Part shown: piece after piece, positions 1-7,520 of the stretch
How the letters are laid out: every line of letters starts with the position of its first letter
Position numbering within the stretch: the stretch's first letter is position 1
Notes under the pieces: model-generated
Databases searched by the model: none
Told to the model about the DNA's origin: nothing
The model's input: the letters and a program-made list of their open reading frames with translations, nothing else
Made by a program: the position numbers and the translations under genes
NCBI GenBank assembly: GCA_927798505.1
Contig: CAKMNE010000020.1
Location: forward strand, 1 to 14,101
Length of the DNA: 14,101 nt
Direction: 5' to 3'
Source: an uncultured Bacteroidales bacterium
Lineage (GTDB): Bacteria > Bacteroidota > Bacteroidia > Bacteroidales > UBA932

Positions 1-2797
1 AGGTAAATCCGTACTGCAGGCTTGCAAGGCTGTTTCCGAGGATTTCCCTGTCTCCAGGATCTTCTGCAGTATTTTTTCCGATGCCGAGCTTCTTGTCAAC
101 ATCGAGGTCAAGATACTTGAGGTCTCCGGCCATCACACCACCGCGCATACGTGATGTGCCGATGTATGAAAGCTGGTCGCAGACATTGGTGTTGTAATCT
201 AAAGCCTCCTCATCGGTTGCGAAGAATCCGTCAACCCTGAATCCCCAGATGTCGCCAACCCTCTGGCCTACATAGTAGTCACCGAGCAGGTGCTCAGGGT
301 TGTTGTCATATCTGGTCACATAGGTTGCGTAGTCACTGAGGGTTCCGCGCAGAGAGTAGCTGAAGCGTTCGCCCGCAAGCTCGAAGGAATCCCTCCAGCT
401 GAGTGCAAGCTCGTAACCCTTGGTTGAAAGGTCAGCAGAATTCTCCTTAGGTGCGTCTGCGCCGTAGATTGCAGGAATCTTGCTTCCCTTTACGAGCATA
501 TTGAGAGTGTTGCGCACATAAACATCCCCGGTAAACTCGAGTTTGTTGCCGAACAGGGCAATATCCACACCGAGGTCAAGCTGCTCTGCGGTTTCCCAGG
601 TCAGGTTGGCATTTACAGGAGCGGAGAGGGAGGCGTATTTGCCGTTGATGGAACTCTCGCCGAAACTGTAATTGTAATGTCCTGATGTATTGAAATCGTA
701 GAAGGATACTTCCTGGAGATAAGCGAAATCAGCGACTTCCTGGTTGCCGAGGCGGCCGAAGGAAGCTCTGAGCTTGAAGTTATTGACCATATCCTTGATG
801 TCCTCGAAGAACGGCTCTTCGCTGATACGCCAGCCGGCGGATGCTGAAGGGAAGAATCCCCAGCGATGACCCGGAGCAAAGCGTGAAGAACCGTCATAGC
901 GGCCTGAAAGCTCGAGCAGATAACGGCCCTTGTAGTCGTAGTTGGCACGGGCGAAGAAACCGAGCAGGGCATTGCTGGTTGCACCTCCTGAAGCGCTGGT
1001 CACTACCTGTCCGTTGGCATCGGTTGCGATGAGGTTGAGGTCGTTGAGATATGGGGTGGAGATGTTCTGACCGGAAGCGGAAATCGACTTCCTGTGATAG
1101 GTCTCGGCATTCATACCTGCAGTGAGGGTGAAGTGATGGGCGTCAGCGAAGGTATCCTCGTAAGTAGCGAAAACATTGGCCGACTGCCTTACATAAGTAG
1201 CAACACTCTCCGTGAGTTCATTCAGACCTGCACCGGATGAGTAGGACTCCAGTGCTGAATCAGGATATCTGCGGTAGGTCATAGGATAGAGCCTTCCGGT
1301 ATCCCTGTTCTGATAGAGTCTGTAGGTGTAGTTTCCGACAATGGATAGCTGCTCTACAGGCTTGATTGTCAGCTGGGTGGTGTTGGAGAAGTCAGTGCGC
1401 CGCCTGGTGTTCTTGTCTATGCCGTCTCCGAAGATAATGTGACGGCCGTTGGCAATATTGTAACCACCGGCAATCATAGGAGTACCGTAGGTCCATGTTC
1501 CGTCAGGGTTCTTGAGAGGGAAGCTGGCAAGTGCGTGGCGGCTCGCATAAGCGAAAGAGTCCTCGACATCTCCTGCTCCGATCCAGTCGTAGGTGGATGA
1601 ATAGAAGGAGGTGTTGTTGGAAAGCCTTGAATACTTGTTGATCTTGAAATCGAGTTTGCTGCGCAGGTTGTATTTCTGGAATACATCAGGGTTGACCTTG
1701 ACCACACCGGTCTGACGGTCATAACCGCCGGAGATGTAGTACTTCACATCCTTGTTGCCTCCGCTGATGGAAACCGAGTGGGAGGTGACAGGGTGCTGGT
1801 CATTGTAGAGTTCGTGATACCAGTCGGTATTGCAGTAGTAAACCCACTGGTTGCGGCCCTTGCGGAAATCTTCCACTATCCAGGGACGTGCAGGGTTCTC
1901 GGTCACATCGTTGATACGGGCGAGGAGCTGAATCATATCCTCGTCAGTGTAGGTGGTGTACTTGTTGCCGCTGTCCGCCATCCAGAACTTATCCACAGTA
2001 AAGGCAGACCAGTAACCGCGGGTCTCGTAGTCGGTAGAGGTGGTAGGCTCTTCCCAGCCCCAGCGTCCGCTGTAACGGACTGTGGCCTTGCCGTCATCCC
2101 TCTTGGAATCCTTGGTTGTCACGAGCACAACACCGTATGCACCACGCGCACCGTAAACGGCAGCTGCGGAAGCATCCTTAATAACGGAAATGCTGGCAAC
2201 ATCGGCAGGATTAACGCGGTCGATATCTCCCGGCACACCATCGATGAGCACGAGCGGACCGGCTTTATTGATGGAAGTGGTACCGCGGATATTCAAGGTT
2301 CCGGTAGAGCCAGGATTACCCGATGAAGTTGAAATGTTAAAGCCGGCAACTGAACCCTGCAACATAGTTGAAAGGTTGTGGGACACACGGTCTTCAAGAT
2401 CTTTGGCCTCGACTGCCGTTACCGCACCGGTGAGGTTGACCTTTTTCTGGGTACCATAACCCACGACAACAGTCTCCTCAAGCACGGTAGTATCCTCGGA
2501 GAGGACTACAGTTACAGTCTTTGTTCCAGCAGGGATGCTCATCGTCTTGGACACATAGCCCAGAGAAGTGATTTCCAAAGTAACGTCTCCGCCAGAGACC
2601 TGGAGCGCAAAGGAGCCGTCCAGATCCGTCACAGTACCGTTGCTTGTCCCCTGTTGAATCACTGCCACTCCCATAAGGGCTTCTCCGGCTTGGTCCACAA
2701 CCTTACCGGTGACGGTACGGTTCTGGGCAACTGCGACGAAGCAGCCGAGTGAAAGCAGCAATGTCAAACTAAGAATGTGAAATACTTTCTTAAACAT
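1..2797 (-). CDS. SusC-family TonB-dependent outer-membrane receptor (partial, C-terminus outside the window)
   Basis: I translated the minus strand from the ATG at 2797 and found an uninterrupted frame of 932 codons to the window edge. Residues 1-24 form a signal peptide ending AVA before Q25. Residues 27-105 form a carboxypeptidase-regulatory-like beta domain. The Bacteroidota TonB-box-like segment VVVGYGTQKK lies at 110-119. The plug follows, with GSTGTLNIRGTTSI at about 163-176 and the SusC hallmark VIKDASAAAVYGARGAYG at 205-222. The rest, rich in aromatic and polar beta strands, fits the 22-strand barrel. SusC proteins usually have about 1000-1100 residues, so roughly the last 100 or so are missing. 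Family knowledge: SusC works with a SusD surface lipoprotein to import oligosaccharides across the outer membrane using TonB energy. SusD normally follows susC and would lie left of the window. The gene starts 39 bp after the phosphoesterase stop, so cotranscription is likely. There is no N-terminal STN domain, so anti-sigma signalling is not expected. The substrate is unknown; the GH13 neighbour suggests an alpha-glucan. Confidence 0.95.
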   Translation of the reverse strand, partial: MFKKVFHILSLTLLLSLGCFVAVAQNRTVTGKVVDQAGEALMGVAVIQQGTSNGTVTDLDGSFALQVSGGDVTLEITSLGYVSKTMSIPAGTKTVTVVLSEDTTVLEETVVVGYGTQKKVNLTGAVTAVEAKDLEDRVSHNLSTMLQGSVAGFNISTSSGNPGSTGTLNIRGTTSINKAGPLVLIDGVPGDIDRVNPADVASISVIKDASAAAVYGARGAYGVVLVTTKDSKRDDGKATVRYSGRWGWEEPTTSTDYETRGYWSAFTVDKFWMADSGNKYTTYTDEDMIQLLARINDVTENPARPWIVEDFRKGRNQWVYYCNTDWYHELYNDQHPVTSHSVSISGGNKDVKYYISGGYDRQTGVVKVNPDVFQKYNLRSKLDFKINKYSRLSNNTSFYSSTYDWIGAGDVEDSFAYASRHALASFPLKNPDGTWTYGTPMIAGGYNIANGRHIIFGDGIDKNTRRRTDFSNTTQLTIKPVEQLSIVGNYTYRLYQNRDTGRLYPMTYRRYPDSALESYSSGAGLNELTESVATYVRQSANVFATYEDTFADAHHFTLTAGMNAETYHRKSISASGQNISTPYLNDLNLIATDANGQVVTSASGGATSNALLGFFARANYDYKGRYLLELSGRYDGSSRFAPGHRWGFFPSASAGWRISEEPFFEDIKDMVNNFKLRASFGRLGNQEVADFAYLQEVSFYDFNTSGHYNYSFGESSINGKYASLSAPVNANLTWETAEQLDLGVDIALFGNKLEFTGDVYVRNTLNMLVKGSKIPAIYGADAPKENSADLSTKGYELALSWRDSFELAGERFSYSLRGTLSDYATYVTRYDNNPEHLLGDYYVGQRVGDIWGFRVDGFFATDEEALDYNTNVCDQLSYIGTSRMRGGVMAGDLKYLDLDVDKKLGIGKNTAEDPGDREILGNSLASLQYGFT

Positions 2798-2836
2798 GAC
2801 TAGTACTTTTGGTTAATAATTATTGTGATTAATATC

Positions 2837-4774
2837 CTATTTGTATGAATCTGCTTTGAAAGCAAGAGGTCTTGACATTGTCTGAGTATAGACGCGGCCC
2901 TCATCATCGGTAACCTTGATTTCCACGCTTGAAGTGGCAGAAGCCGCCTTCGCCTTGAACAGGTGGTTGGTCTTGCTGGAATGCCAGCTCACGCCATTGT
3001 TTTCCAGCAGCCTAGGAATGGTGTAGGCAATCAGGAAAGCCGGGTCGTAGCTGCCGCTCATCTGACTGACGGTAAGCGCCTTGCCATTCTCGAACATCTC
3101 CACCTTCCAGGACGGGTCCCAATCCCAGACATTGACAATCACCTCGTTGGCGCTGCTCGCAGTGCGATATGAACCGTAATCCTCCTCAAAAAGGATGGAC
3201 TCCCTTTCCTGCAGCACGCCGTAGTTAGCCGCATTGATGCAAATGGAGTTGCGGTCGTAGGCGCGGAACTGGTAGCTATCGGGGCGTCCGACGGCTTTAA
3301 ACAGGCTGGTCTGCTCCTTGCCGTTTACCGAAGTGATGCGGTATCCGTTCGGAGCGCCGTCGGTTCCTATGTTGAATGTAGGGTTATACTTCCCTGCCCA
3401 CCACCAGGCGGCGCAGATGGCACCGTTGTTATGTTCCACATAATTGCTCTTGACCACATTGTAAAGCACGTGGCTGTGGCCGGATACTATTGTGGTATTG
3501 TAATCGTATATCAGGCTGAGGAATACCGCATTGTTGCCCAGATTTGCATTTCCGTTCCTGTCGTGGACCGGAGCGTGGAGAGCAACCACCAGCGGCGTGG
3601 TCTTGGGCACGAAGGAAAGGTCCTTCTTCAGCCAGGCAAGCATCTCGGAGGTGAGATTGTTCTTGTAGGACCTTACGCTGCCGTCAGTCGTAGAGGCGGA
3701 AGCATTGGTGCACTCGATATCGTCCAGAACCACATAGTGGATGTCGCCCACGTTGAACGAGTAGTAGTTAGGGCAGAGTTTCTCCCTGAACCTGGCGGCC
3801 GTATAGAAGTCGCCGGTCGCATTCATATCGTGGTCGTGGTTTCCTATGGTATGGAAAACCTGAAGTCCCTCGATGACGTTTATGTCTTTCAGATACTCGT
3901 CAAAGCTGTAAGCATTGGAGTACCAGTACAGGTCCCAGGTCATATCTCCGAGAGTAAGGGCATAGATCTTTGCTCCCGGATTGGCTTTCATATACTCATT
4001 GATTTCGGAAGTGAATCTTAGGAACTGGCTCCTGTCCTTGGTGCGGTTGGCCATATGCATATCCCCGAAATAGAGCATAGTGTGTTTGGTCTGATCTCCG
4101 CTTTCATAGACAATGAAATCCACTCTCTCGCACACATATGAAGATTTTGTGAGCTGTTTGTGGAGCTGGGGCAGGACTCCTATGGAGGCTGCTTCATAGC
4201 CGCTAGGAACGGAAATGAACACATAGCCTATTTCTTTTTTGGATGCCATCTGATAGACACCCCTGGAGTCGGTGACAACGACCTCCACGCCATCGGACAC
4301 GACCACTCCCGGGATACCCTTGCCGTCACAACTTACAAGACCCCATACGGTGCTTCCTTCCTCCGGCCCAATAGGCTGGTCCTCCGAGCCCTGGGAGCCT
4401 TCAAGGACATAGGTCACCTTTCCGAAACCTCTCAGAGCCCCGTCCCTTCGAAGGCAGAAACTGTAGGTATCGAAATCGAATTGCTTCGGAAGTGTATAAG
4501 AGAAGGAAGTCTGCTCAACAGACTTTATCGGCAACACGACGTCGTCCATAGACTCTCGTCTGAGAACGATTTCGTCAGTTGCCAAAGGGCCATAACCCGA
4601 GATGAAGGAGCAACTCAGAGTTTGGCCGCCTTTACACTCAATAGGAGACTTCAGATTGAGTTTTACTTGGCTGAGTTGTACCCCCTCCTGTTGCTCATCG
4701 GCACTCTTGCTGGTGCAGCACAGACAGCAGCACATCAGCAAGGCGACGGTTGGGATTAGCAGATTAGATTTCAT
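2837..4774 (-). CDS. Lipoprotein calcineurin-like metallophosphoesterase
   Basis: This 645-residue protein carries every metal-ligand block of the calcineurin-like phosphoesterase fold: GDMH (237-240), GDMTWD (276-281), GNHDHD (311-316), the histidine of VALHAP (H400) and GHSH (432-435). It should therefore be a two-metal phosphomonoesterase or phosphodiesterase. The N-terminus is a short hydrophobic segment ending in a Cys cluster (C15-C20), then TSKSADEQQE. This fits a lipoprotein signal, probably with lipidation at C20, although the lipobox is not canonical. The acidic stretch after the Cys resembles surface-export signals of Bacteroidota lipoproteins (inference). Residues of about 30-135 and 140-225 form beta-rich domains; the second resembles the N-terminal domain often fused to these enzymes. 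About 150 residues after the catalytic core form a C-terminal beta domain. The gene sits 50 bp after the GH13 gene and 39 bp before susC, so it probably belongs to the same transcript. The substrate is not determinable; a phosphorylated glycan or phosphodiester-linked polymer is possible. Confidence 0.9.
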   Translation of the reverse strand: MKSNLLIPTVALLMCCCLCCTSKSADEQQEGVQLSQVKLNLKSPIECKGGQTLSCSFISGYGPLATDEIVLRRESMDDVVLPIKSVEQTSFSYTLPKQFDFDTYSFCLRRDGALRGFGKVTYVLEGSQGSEDQPIGPEEGSTVWGLVSCDGKGIPGVVVSDGVEVVVTDSRGVYQMASKKEIGYVFISVPSGYEAASIGVLPQLHKQLTKSSYVCERVDFIVYESGDQTKHTMLYFGDMHMANRTKDRSQFLRFTSEINEYMKANPGAKIYALTLGDMTWDLYWYSNAYSFDEYLKDINVIEGLQVFHTIGNHDHDMNATGDFYTAARFREKLCPNYYSFNVGDIHYVVLDDIECTNASASTTDGSVRSYKNNLTSEMLAWLKKDLSFVPKTTPLVVALHAPVHDRNGNANLGNNAVFLSLIYDYNTTIVSGHSHVLYNVVKSNYVEHNNGAICAAWWWAGKYNPTFNIGTDGAPNGYRITSVNGKEQTSLFKAVGRPDSYQFRAYDRNSICINAANYGVLQERESILFEEDYGSYRTASSANEVIVNVWDWDPSWKVEMFENGKALTVSQMSGSYDPAFLIAYTIPRLLENNGVSWHSSKTNHLFKAKAASATSSVEIKVTDDEGRVYTQTMSRPLAFKADSYK

Positions 4775-4786
4775 ATTATTTCAGAT

Positions 4787-4808
4787 ATTGTTCAAAATTT
4801 GAAACAAT
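4787..4808. repeat. A/T-rich inverted repeat between the GH13 and phosphoesterase genes
   Basis: The 50-bp gap holds arms ATTGTT and AACAAT (6 bp) continued inward by CAA/TTG with one unpaired base, giving a hairpin with a tiny loop. It is A/T-rich and no T-run follows on the minus strand, so it is unlikely to be an efficient terminator. It could be an RNA processing or stability element, or a protein-binding dyad. It may also be chance in an A/T-rich gap. Confidence 0.35.
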
Positions 4809-4824
4809 GATGCGTTGCCTGCGA

Positions 4825-6759
4825 TCACAGGTCCTCTGCAGGAGCATCAGCCACGCCGGAGAGCTTGACGATCAGGACCGAAACAGGGCCCATAGAAATC
4901 ACATCCCCCTTAGGGCTGAGCTTGTAGGAAGCCTTTCCGGAAGACATAACGGTGCTGAGCACCTTGCGGTCGGCACAAGCCGGAATCACGACCTTCCGGG
5001 AGGAAGAAGTAGGGTTGAGTGCTACCAGATAGTTCTGCTTCCCGTCGGAACGCTTGTAAACCATAGGATAAGGCTGGCCCTTGGTAATCACAGGCTCCCA
5101 AGTGCTGCTTCCCCAGAAGGCAGGAGTGCTCTTGCGAAGGGCAATCAGCTGCCTTGTCCAGTTGAGAAGCGAAGAAGGGTCGGCATCCTGACTCTCGACG
5201 GTAATCATTCCCCTGGAGGTAGGATTCTTTGCACCGTCCGCCTTCCACTGCTTGTACAAAGGCCAGGAAGTCGCAGGAGTCCATTCTGGACATATAGGGA
5301 GATAGAGCTGATCTTCAGGGCAGGTGCTGAAGCCGGCATTTGCGGAAGAATCCCACTGCATAGGGGTTCGGGCGCCGGACCTCTCCTTGCCGTTATGGTT
5401 CGCACCCTCCACATTCGGAAGGTCTGCGAGGCTGCGCATACCAATTTCATCTCCATAATACAGAATAGGAAGCTGCTGGGTAAGCACCCAGGCCATCATC
5501 ACCTTGAGCTGGTCGGCACTGTTGCGCGCTCCCGTATTGAGACGCAGATGGTCGTGGTTACCGGTAATGGTAGCGAAGTAGCCCCAATCCCTGGTCCAGT
5601 CGATGCTCTGGGAGTAGCTGTCATAATACTTGAGCAGCATTGCCTCGGCATCCATACTCCTGTCGATTTTGTCCTCCGGCCAAGGATTGCCGTAAAGGTC
5701 CTTGAGAGACTCCTTGCCTCCGTTGAGGGAGAAATATACGCCTCCGTCTGCCTGATGCTTCCTATCGAAGTACATACGGCGGTTGCTGGAGCCCTGGGAG
5801 TTCAGGTACATATCCACATTGAAGCCGGCAGCCAGACAGTAGCGCGGATTGTTCCACTCGGCCATCAGCATCCTGTCCGGATAGTTCTCATCCATCCAGC
5901 CGCGGATTTCCCGCCAGAAGGCGATGATTGCGCTCTTGTCCTTGTCATTCTTGATGATGCTGCTTGCCATATCCACGCGGAAGCCGTCCACTCCCTTGCT
6001 GAACCAGAAGGCAAGTATGTCTTTGAGTTCCTGCTTCACGGCAAGCGGACCCGGATCGTTTACTCCCTGCTCCCAAGGATGGTTGGGGTCAGGATTAGCA
6101 AAGCCGAAGTTCAGTGAAGGCTGGCAGGCGTAGAAATTCTTCATATAGTATTTCGCGCGCACTGCGCCGGGAACCTCGGAGGCGAGCATCCACTTTCCTC
6201 TGGTATCCTGAAAAGGATTTTCTGACGCAAGCATCTTCTTCAGGTCCTTTTCGGCCTTCTCGTCAGGAAGCACATCACTCCAGATAAAGTAATCGGAGTA
6301 CTGTTGATTGGCATCCTTCTGCATACTCTGCTTGAACCAGGGATGATCCATAGAGGTATGGCCGGGAACAAGGTCCAGCAGAACCTTGATGCCGCGCTTG
6401 TGGCATTCGTCTATGAGGGTCACGAGGTCGGTGTTGGTACCGAAACGCTTGTCCACCTTGTAATAGTCCAGGATGTCGTAGCCTCCGTCGATCCAACCGG
6501 ATTCGAACAGAGGGTTGAACCATACGACATTCACTCCCAGACTCTCTATGTAGTCAAGTTTGGAAAGCACACCGGGGATGTCGCCGATGCCATTACCGTC
6601 AGAATCCTTGAAAGAGGAAGGATAGACCTGATAAATGACCGCATTCTCCAGCCACTGAGGTCCCTTATGCCAGGTCTGTTCGAAAGAACCCGGTTTAGGC
6701 TGCGCAAATACAGAGAAAACAAGCAGGAGCGACAGGGATGTCGCCAATAATCGTTTCAT
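4825..6759 (-). CDS. Secreted GH13 alpha-glucosidase/alpha-amylase-family enzyme
   Basis: The 644-residue product has a signal peptide (1-19, cleaved near VFA before Q20) and then a GH13 (beta/alpha)8 barrel. Visible motifs: a Ca-binding-type loop DSDGNGIGD (52-60); region I DLVPGH (129-134); QPSLNF (213-218), the region that classes GH13 specificities; region II DGFRVD (258-263) with nucleophile D263; region III MAEWN with acid/base E301; region IV TGNHD (399-403) with stabiliser D403; and GARTPMQWD (462-470). The Ca loop and the last motif are typical of oligo-1,6-glucosidase, trehalose-hydrolase and sucrose-hydrolase-like subfamilies, so exo-alpha-glucosidase activity on short oligosaccharides fits better than endo-amylase. 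A C-terminal beta domain follows from about residue 560. Region I has Gly where Asn is usual before His. Its ATG overlaps the stop of a 31-codon ORF (ATGA), implying translational coupling. The phosphoesterase and susC genes lie directly downstream. Probable location is the periplasm. Exact specificity is unresolved. Confidence 0.93.
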   Translation of the reverse strand: MKRLLATSLSLLLVFSVFAQPKPGSFEQTWHKGPQWLENAVIYQVYPSSFKDSDGNGIGDIPGVLSKLDYIESLGVNVVWFNPLFESGWIDGGYDILDYYKVDKRFGTNTDLVTLIDECHKRGIKVLLDLVPGHTSMDHPWFKQSMQKDANQQYSDYFIWSDVLPDEKAEKDLKKMLASENPFQDTRGKWMLASEVPGAVRAKYYMKNFYACQPSLNFGFANPDPNHPWEQGVNDPGPLAVKQELKDILAFWFSKGVDGFRVDMASSIIKNDKDKSAIIAFWREIRGWMDENYPDRMLMAEWNNPRYCLAAGFNVDMYLNSQGSSNRRMYFDRKHQADGGVYFSLNGGKESLKDLYGNPWPEDKIDRSMDAEAMLLKYYDSYSQSIDWTRDWGYFATITGNHDHLRLNTGARNSADQLKVMMAWVLTQQLPILYYGDEIGMRSLADLPNVEGANHNGKERSGARTPMQWDSSANAGFSTCPEDQLYLPICPEWTPATSWPLYKQWKADGAKNPTSRGMITVESQDADPSSLLNWTRQLIALRKSTPAFWGSSTWEPVITKGQPYPMVYKRSDGKQNYLVALNPTSSSRKVVIPACADRKVLSTVMSSGKASYKLSPKGDVISMGPVSVLIVKLSGVADAPAEDL

Positions 6760-6851
6760 AAGTCTTCTGTCGAGTTATCAGTTTCTTTCACTTGGGTAAA
6801 ACAAAACATAAGCACGGCCAAAGCCGCGCAGAAAGCTATCAGGTTCTTCAT
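6756..6851 (-). CDS. 31-residue hydrophobic micro-ORF overlapping the GH13 start
   Basis: Reading the minus strand from ATG at 6851 gives 31 codons and TGA at 6758-6756. The stop shares ATGA with the GH13 start codon, the usual arrangement of translationally coupled genes. The peptide begins MKNLIAFCAALAVLMFCF, a positively charged N-terminus and a hydrophobic stretch long enough to span a membrane, and ends in a polar acidic tail (QVKETDNSTEDL). It resembles a signal peptide or a single-pass membrane peptide. C17 is preceded by Phe, so a lipobox is unlikely. The bases before the ATG are A-rich (GAAATA), as is common for Bacteroidota starts. I do not recognise a family. It may be a small membrane protein, an upstream ORF that feeds ribosomes to the GH13 gene, or a remnant of an older secreted gene. 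Coding status is inferred from position, overlap and composition only. Confidence 0.5.
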   Translation of the reverse strand: MKNLIAFCAALAVLMFCFTQVKETDNSTEDL

Positions 6852-6994
6852 TATTTCGTGGCTATCAAAAGACGAATGTAGTGTTTTAGCACTAAAGAAA
6901 CAAGTTTTTGAGCAAAATATTTACATATCAGGCCGGTTCTCAACTCCAGCCCCGCCAGCACGCTAACAGTCCGGACAAACGCCGACCAAAAGCC
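6852..6994 (-). promoter_or_regulatory. Probable promoter/operator gap upstream of the GH13-phosphoesterase-susC genes
   Basis: This 143-bp gap lies between the nitroreductase stop and the micro-ORF. Its half nearest the micro-ORF is A/T-rich, the other half GC-rich. On the minus strand there are TTTG boxes at 6916-6913 and in CTTTTG near 6870-6865, but no pair matches the TTTG-N19-21-TAnnTTTG consensus well. A short dyad, TTTAG-CA-CTAAA, lies at 6885-6896 and could be an operator half-site. I see no convincing terminator for the nitroreductase, so readthrough from upstream is also possible. Confidence 0.3.
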
Positions 6995-7516
6995 CTATTC
7001 AGCCCAGATGACATAGTCCTCCTTGCGCGGCTTCGGTGCCGGTATAGGTTTGGTCGTGTACCCCAGGGCAGCGTGCCCGACGCCCACGTAATCGCCCTCG
7101 ATGCCCAGTTCCCGCAGGATAGCCTTGCCTTCTTCGGAATCGAATTCTTCCTTCGCCCTGTTGATCCAGCACGAATTGACACCGAGCGACTCGGCAGCGA
7201 GCATAATGTTTTCCATAACGCAGGCTCCGTCGCAATCGGAGTTCCGCCAGCGCTTTACGAGAACTATGAGCATACAGGGAGCGCCGTAGAACGGATCGGA
7301 CTCGGTGCCCAGTATGGCGGCATTCATACGGCTGATCCTGTCCCTGAGTTCGCGGTTGGTCACTGCAATTATGATAGGATACTGGTATCCCTTGCCCGTA
7401 GGGGCCCAGGTGCCGGCTTCTGCAATCTGTCGTATCACCTCCCTTGGAGGCATCCTGTCCGGGTCGAAGCTGCGACAGCTCCGGCGTGCCATTATGTTTG
7501 CTATGACTTCGTTCAT
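6995..7516 (-). CDS. Nitroreductase-family FMN oxidoreductase
   Basis: This 173-residue protein is the compact single-domain size of the nitroreductase family. The FMN-phosphate-binding segment is RRSCRSF at 11-17. APTGKGYQ (38-45) occupies the place of the common APSA-x-N-x-Q loop. MENIMLAAESLGV (101-113) is the conserved core helix, and GHAALGY (147-153) is the late flavin-contacting turn. These enzymes reduce nitro compounds, quinones or other acceptors with NAD(P)H, usually as cytoplasmic dimers; the physiological substrate here cannot be told. There is no signal peptide. Its ATG lies 4 bp after the stop of the tandem esterase gene, so the two form an operon. The functional link is unclear: one enzyme is exported, the other cytoplasmic. 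Confidence 0.9.
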   Translation of the reverse strand: MNEVIANIMARRSCRSFDPDRMPPREVIRQIAEAGTWAPTGKGYQYPIIIAVTNRELRDRISRMNAAILGTESDPFYGAPCMLIVLVKRWRNSDCDGACVMENIMLAAESLGVNSCWINRAKEEFDSEEGKAILRELGIEGDYVGVGHAALGYTTKPIPAPKPRKEDYVIWAE

Positions 7517-7520
7517 ATCA

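Noticed and set aside
3431..4021. A 196-codon plus-strand frame opposite the phosphoesterase
   Set aside because: It is antisense to the metal-binding core of a clear phosphoesterase, with low-complexity Val/His/Gly composition and no family resemblance.
4807..6117. A 436-codon open frame on the plus strand opposite the GH13 gene
   Set aside because: It lies fully antisense to a gene with intact GH13 catalytic motifs and gives a His/Arg/Val-rich sequence with no recognisable domain. It is a by-product of the codon use of the real gene.
6885..6896. Short palindrome TTTAG-CA-CTAAA as a defined regulator-binding site
   Set aside because: Five-base arms in an A/T-rich gap occur often by chance; noted within the promoter entry but not claimed as a known operator.
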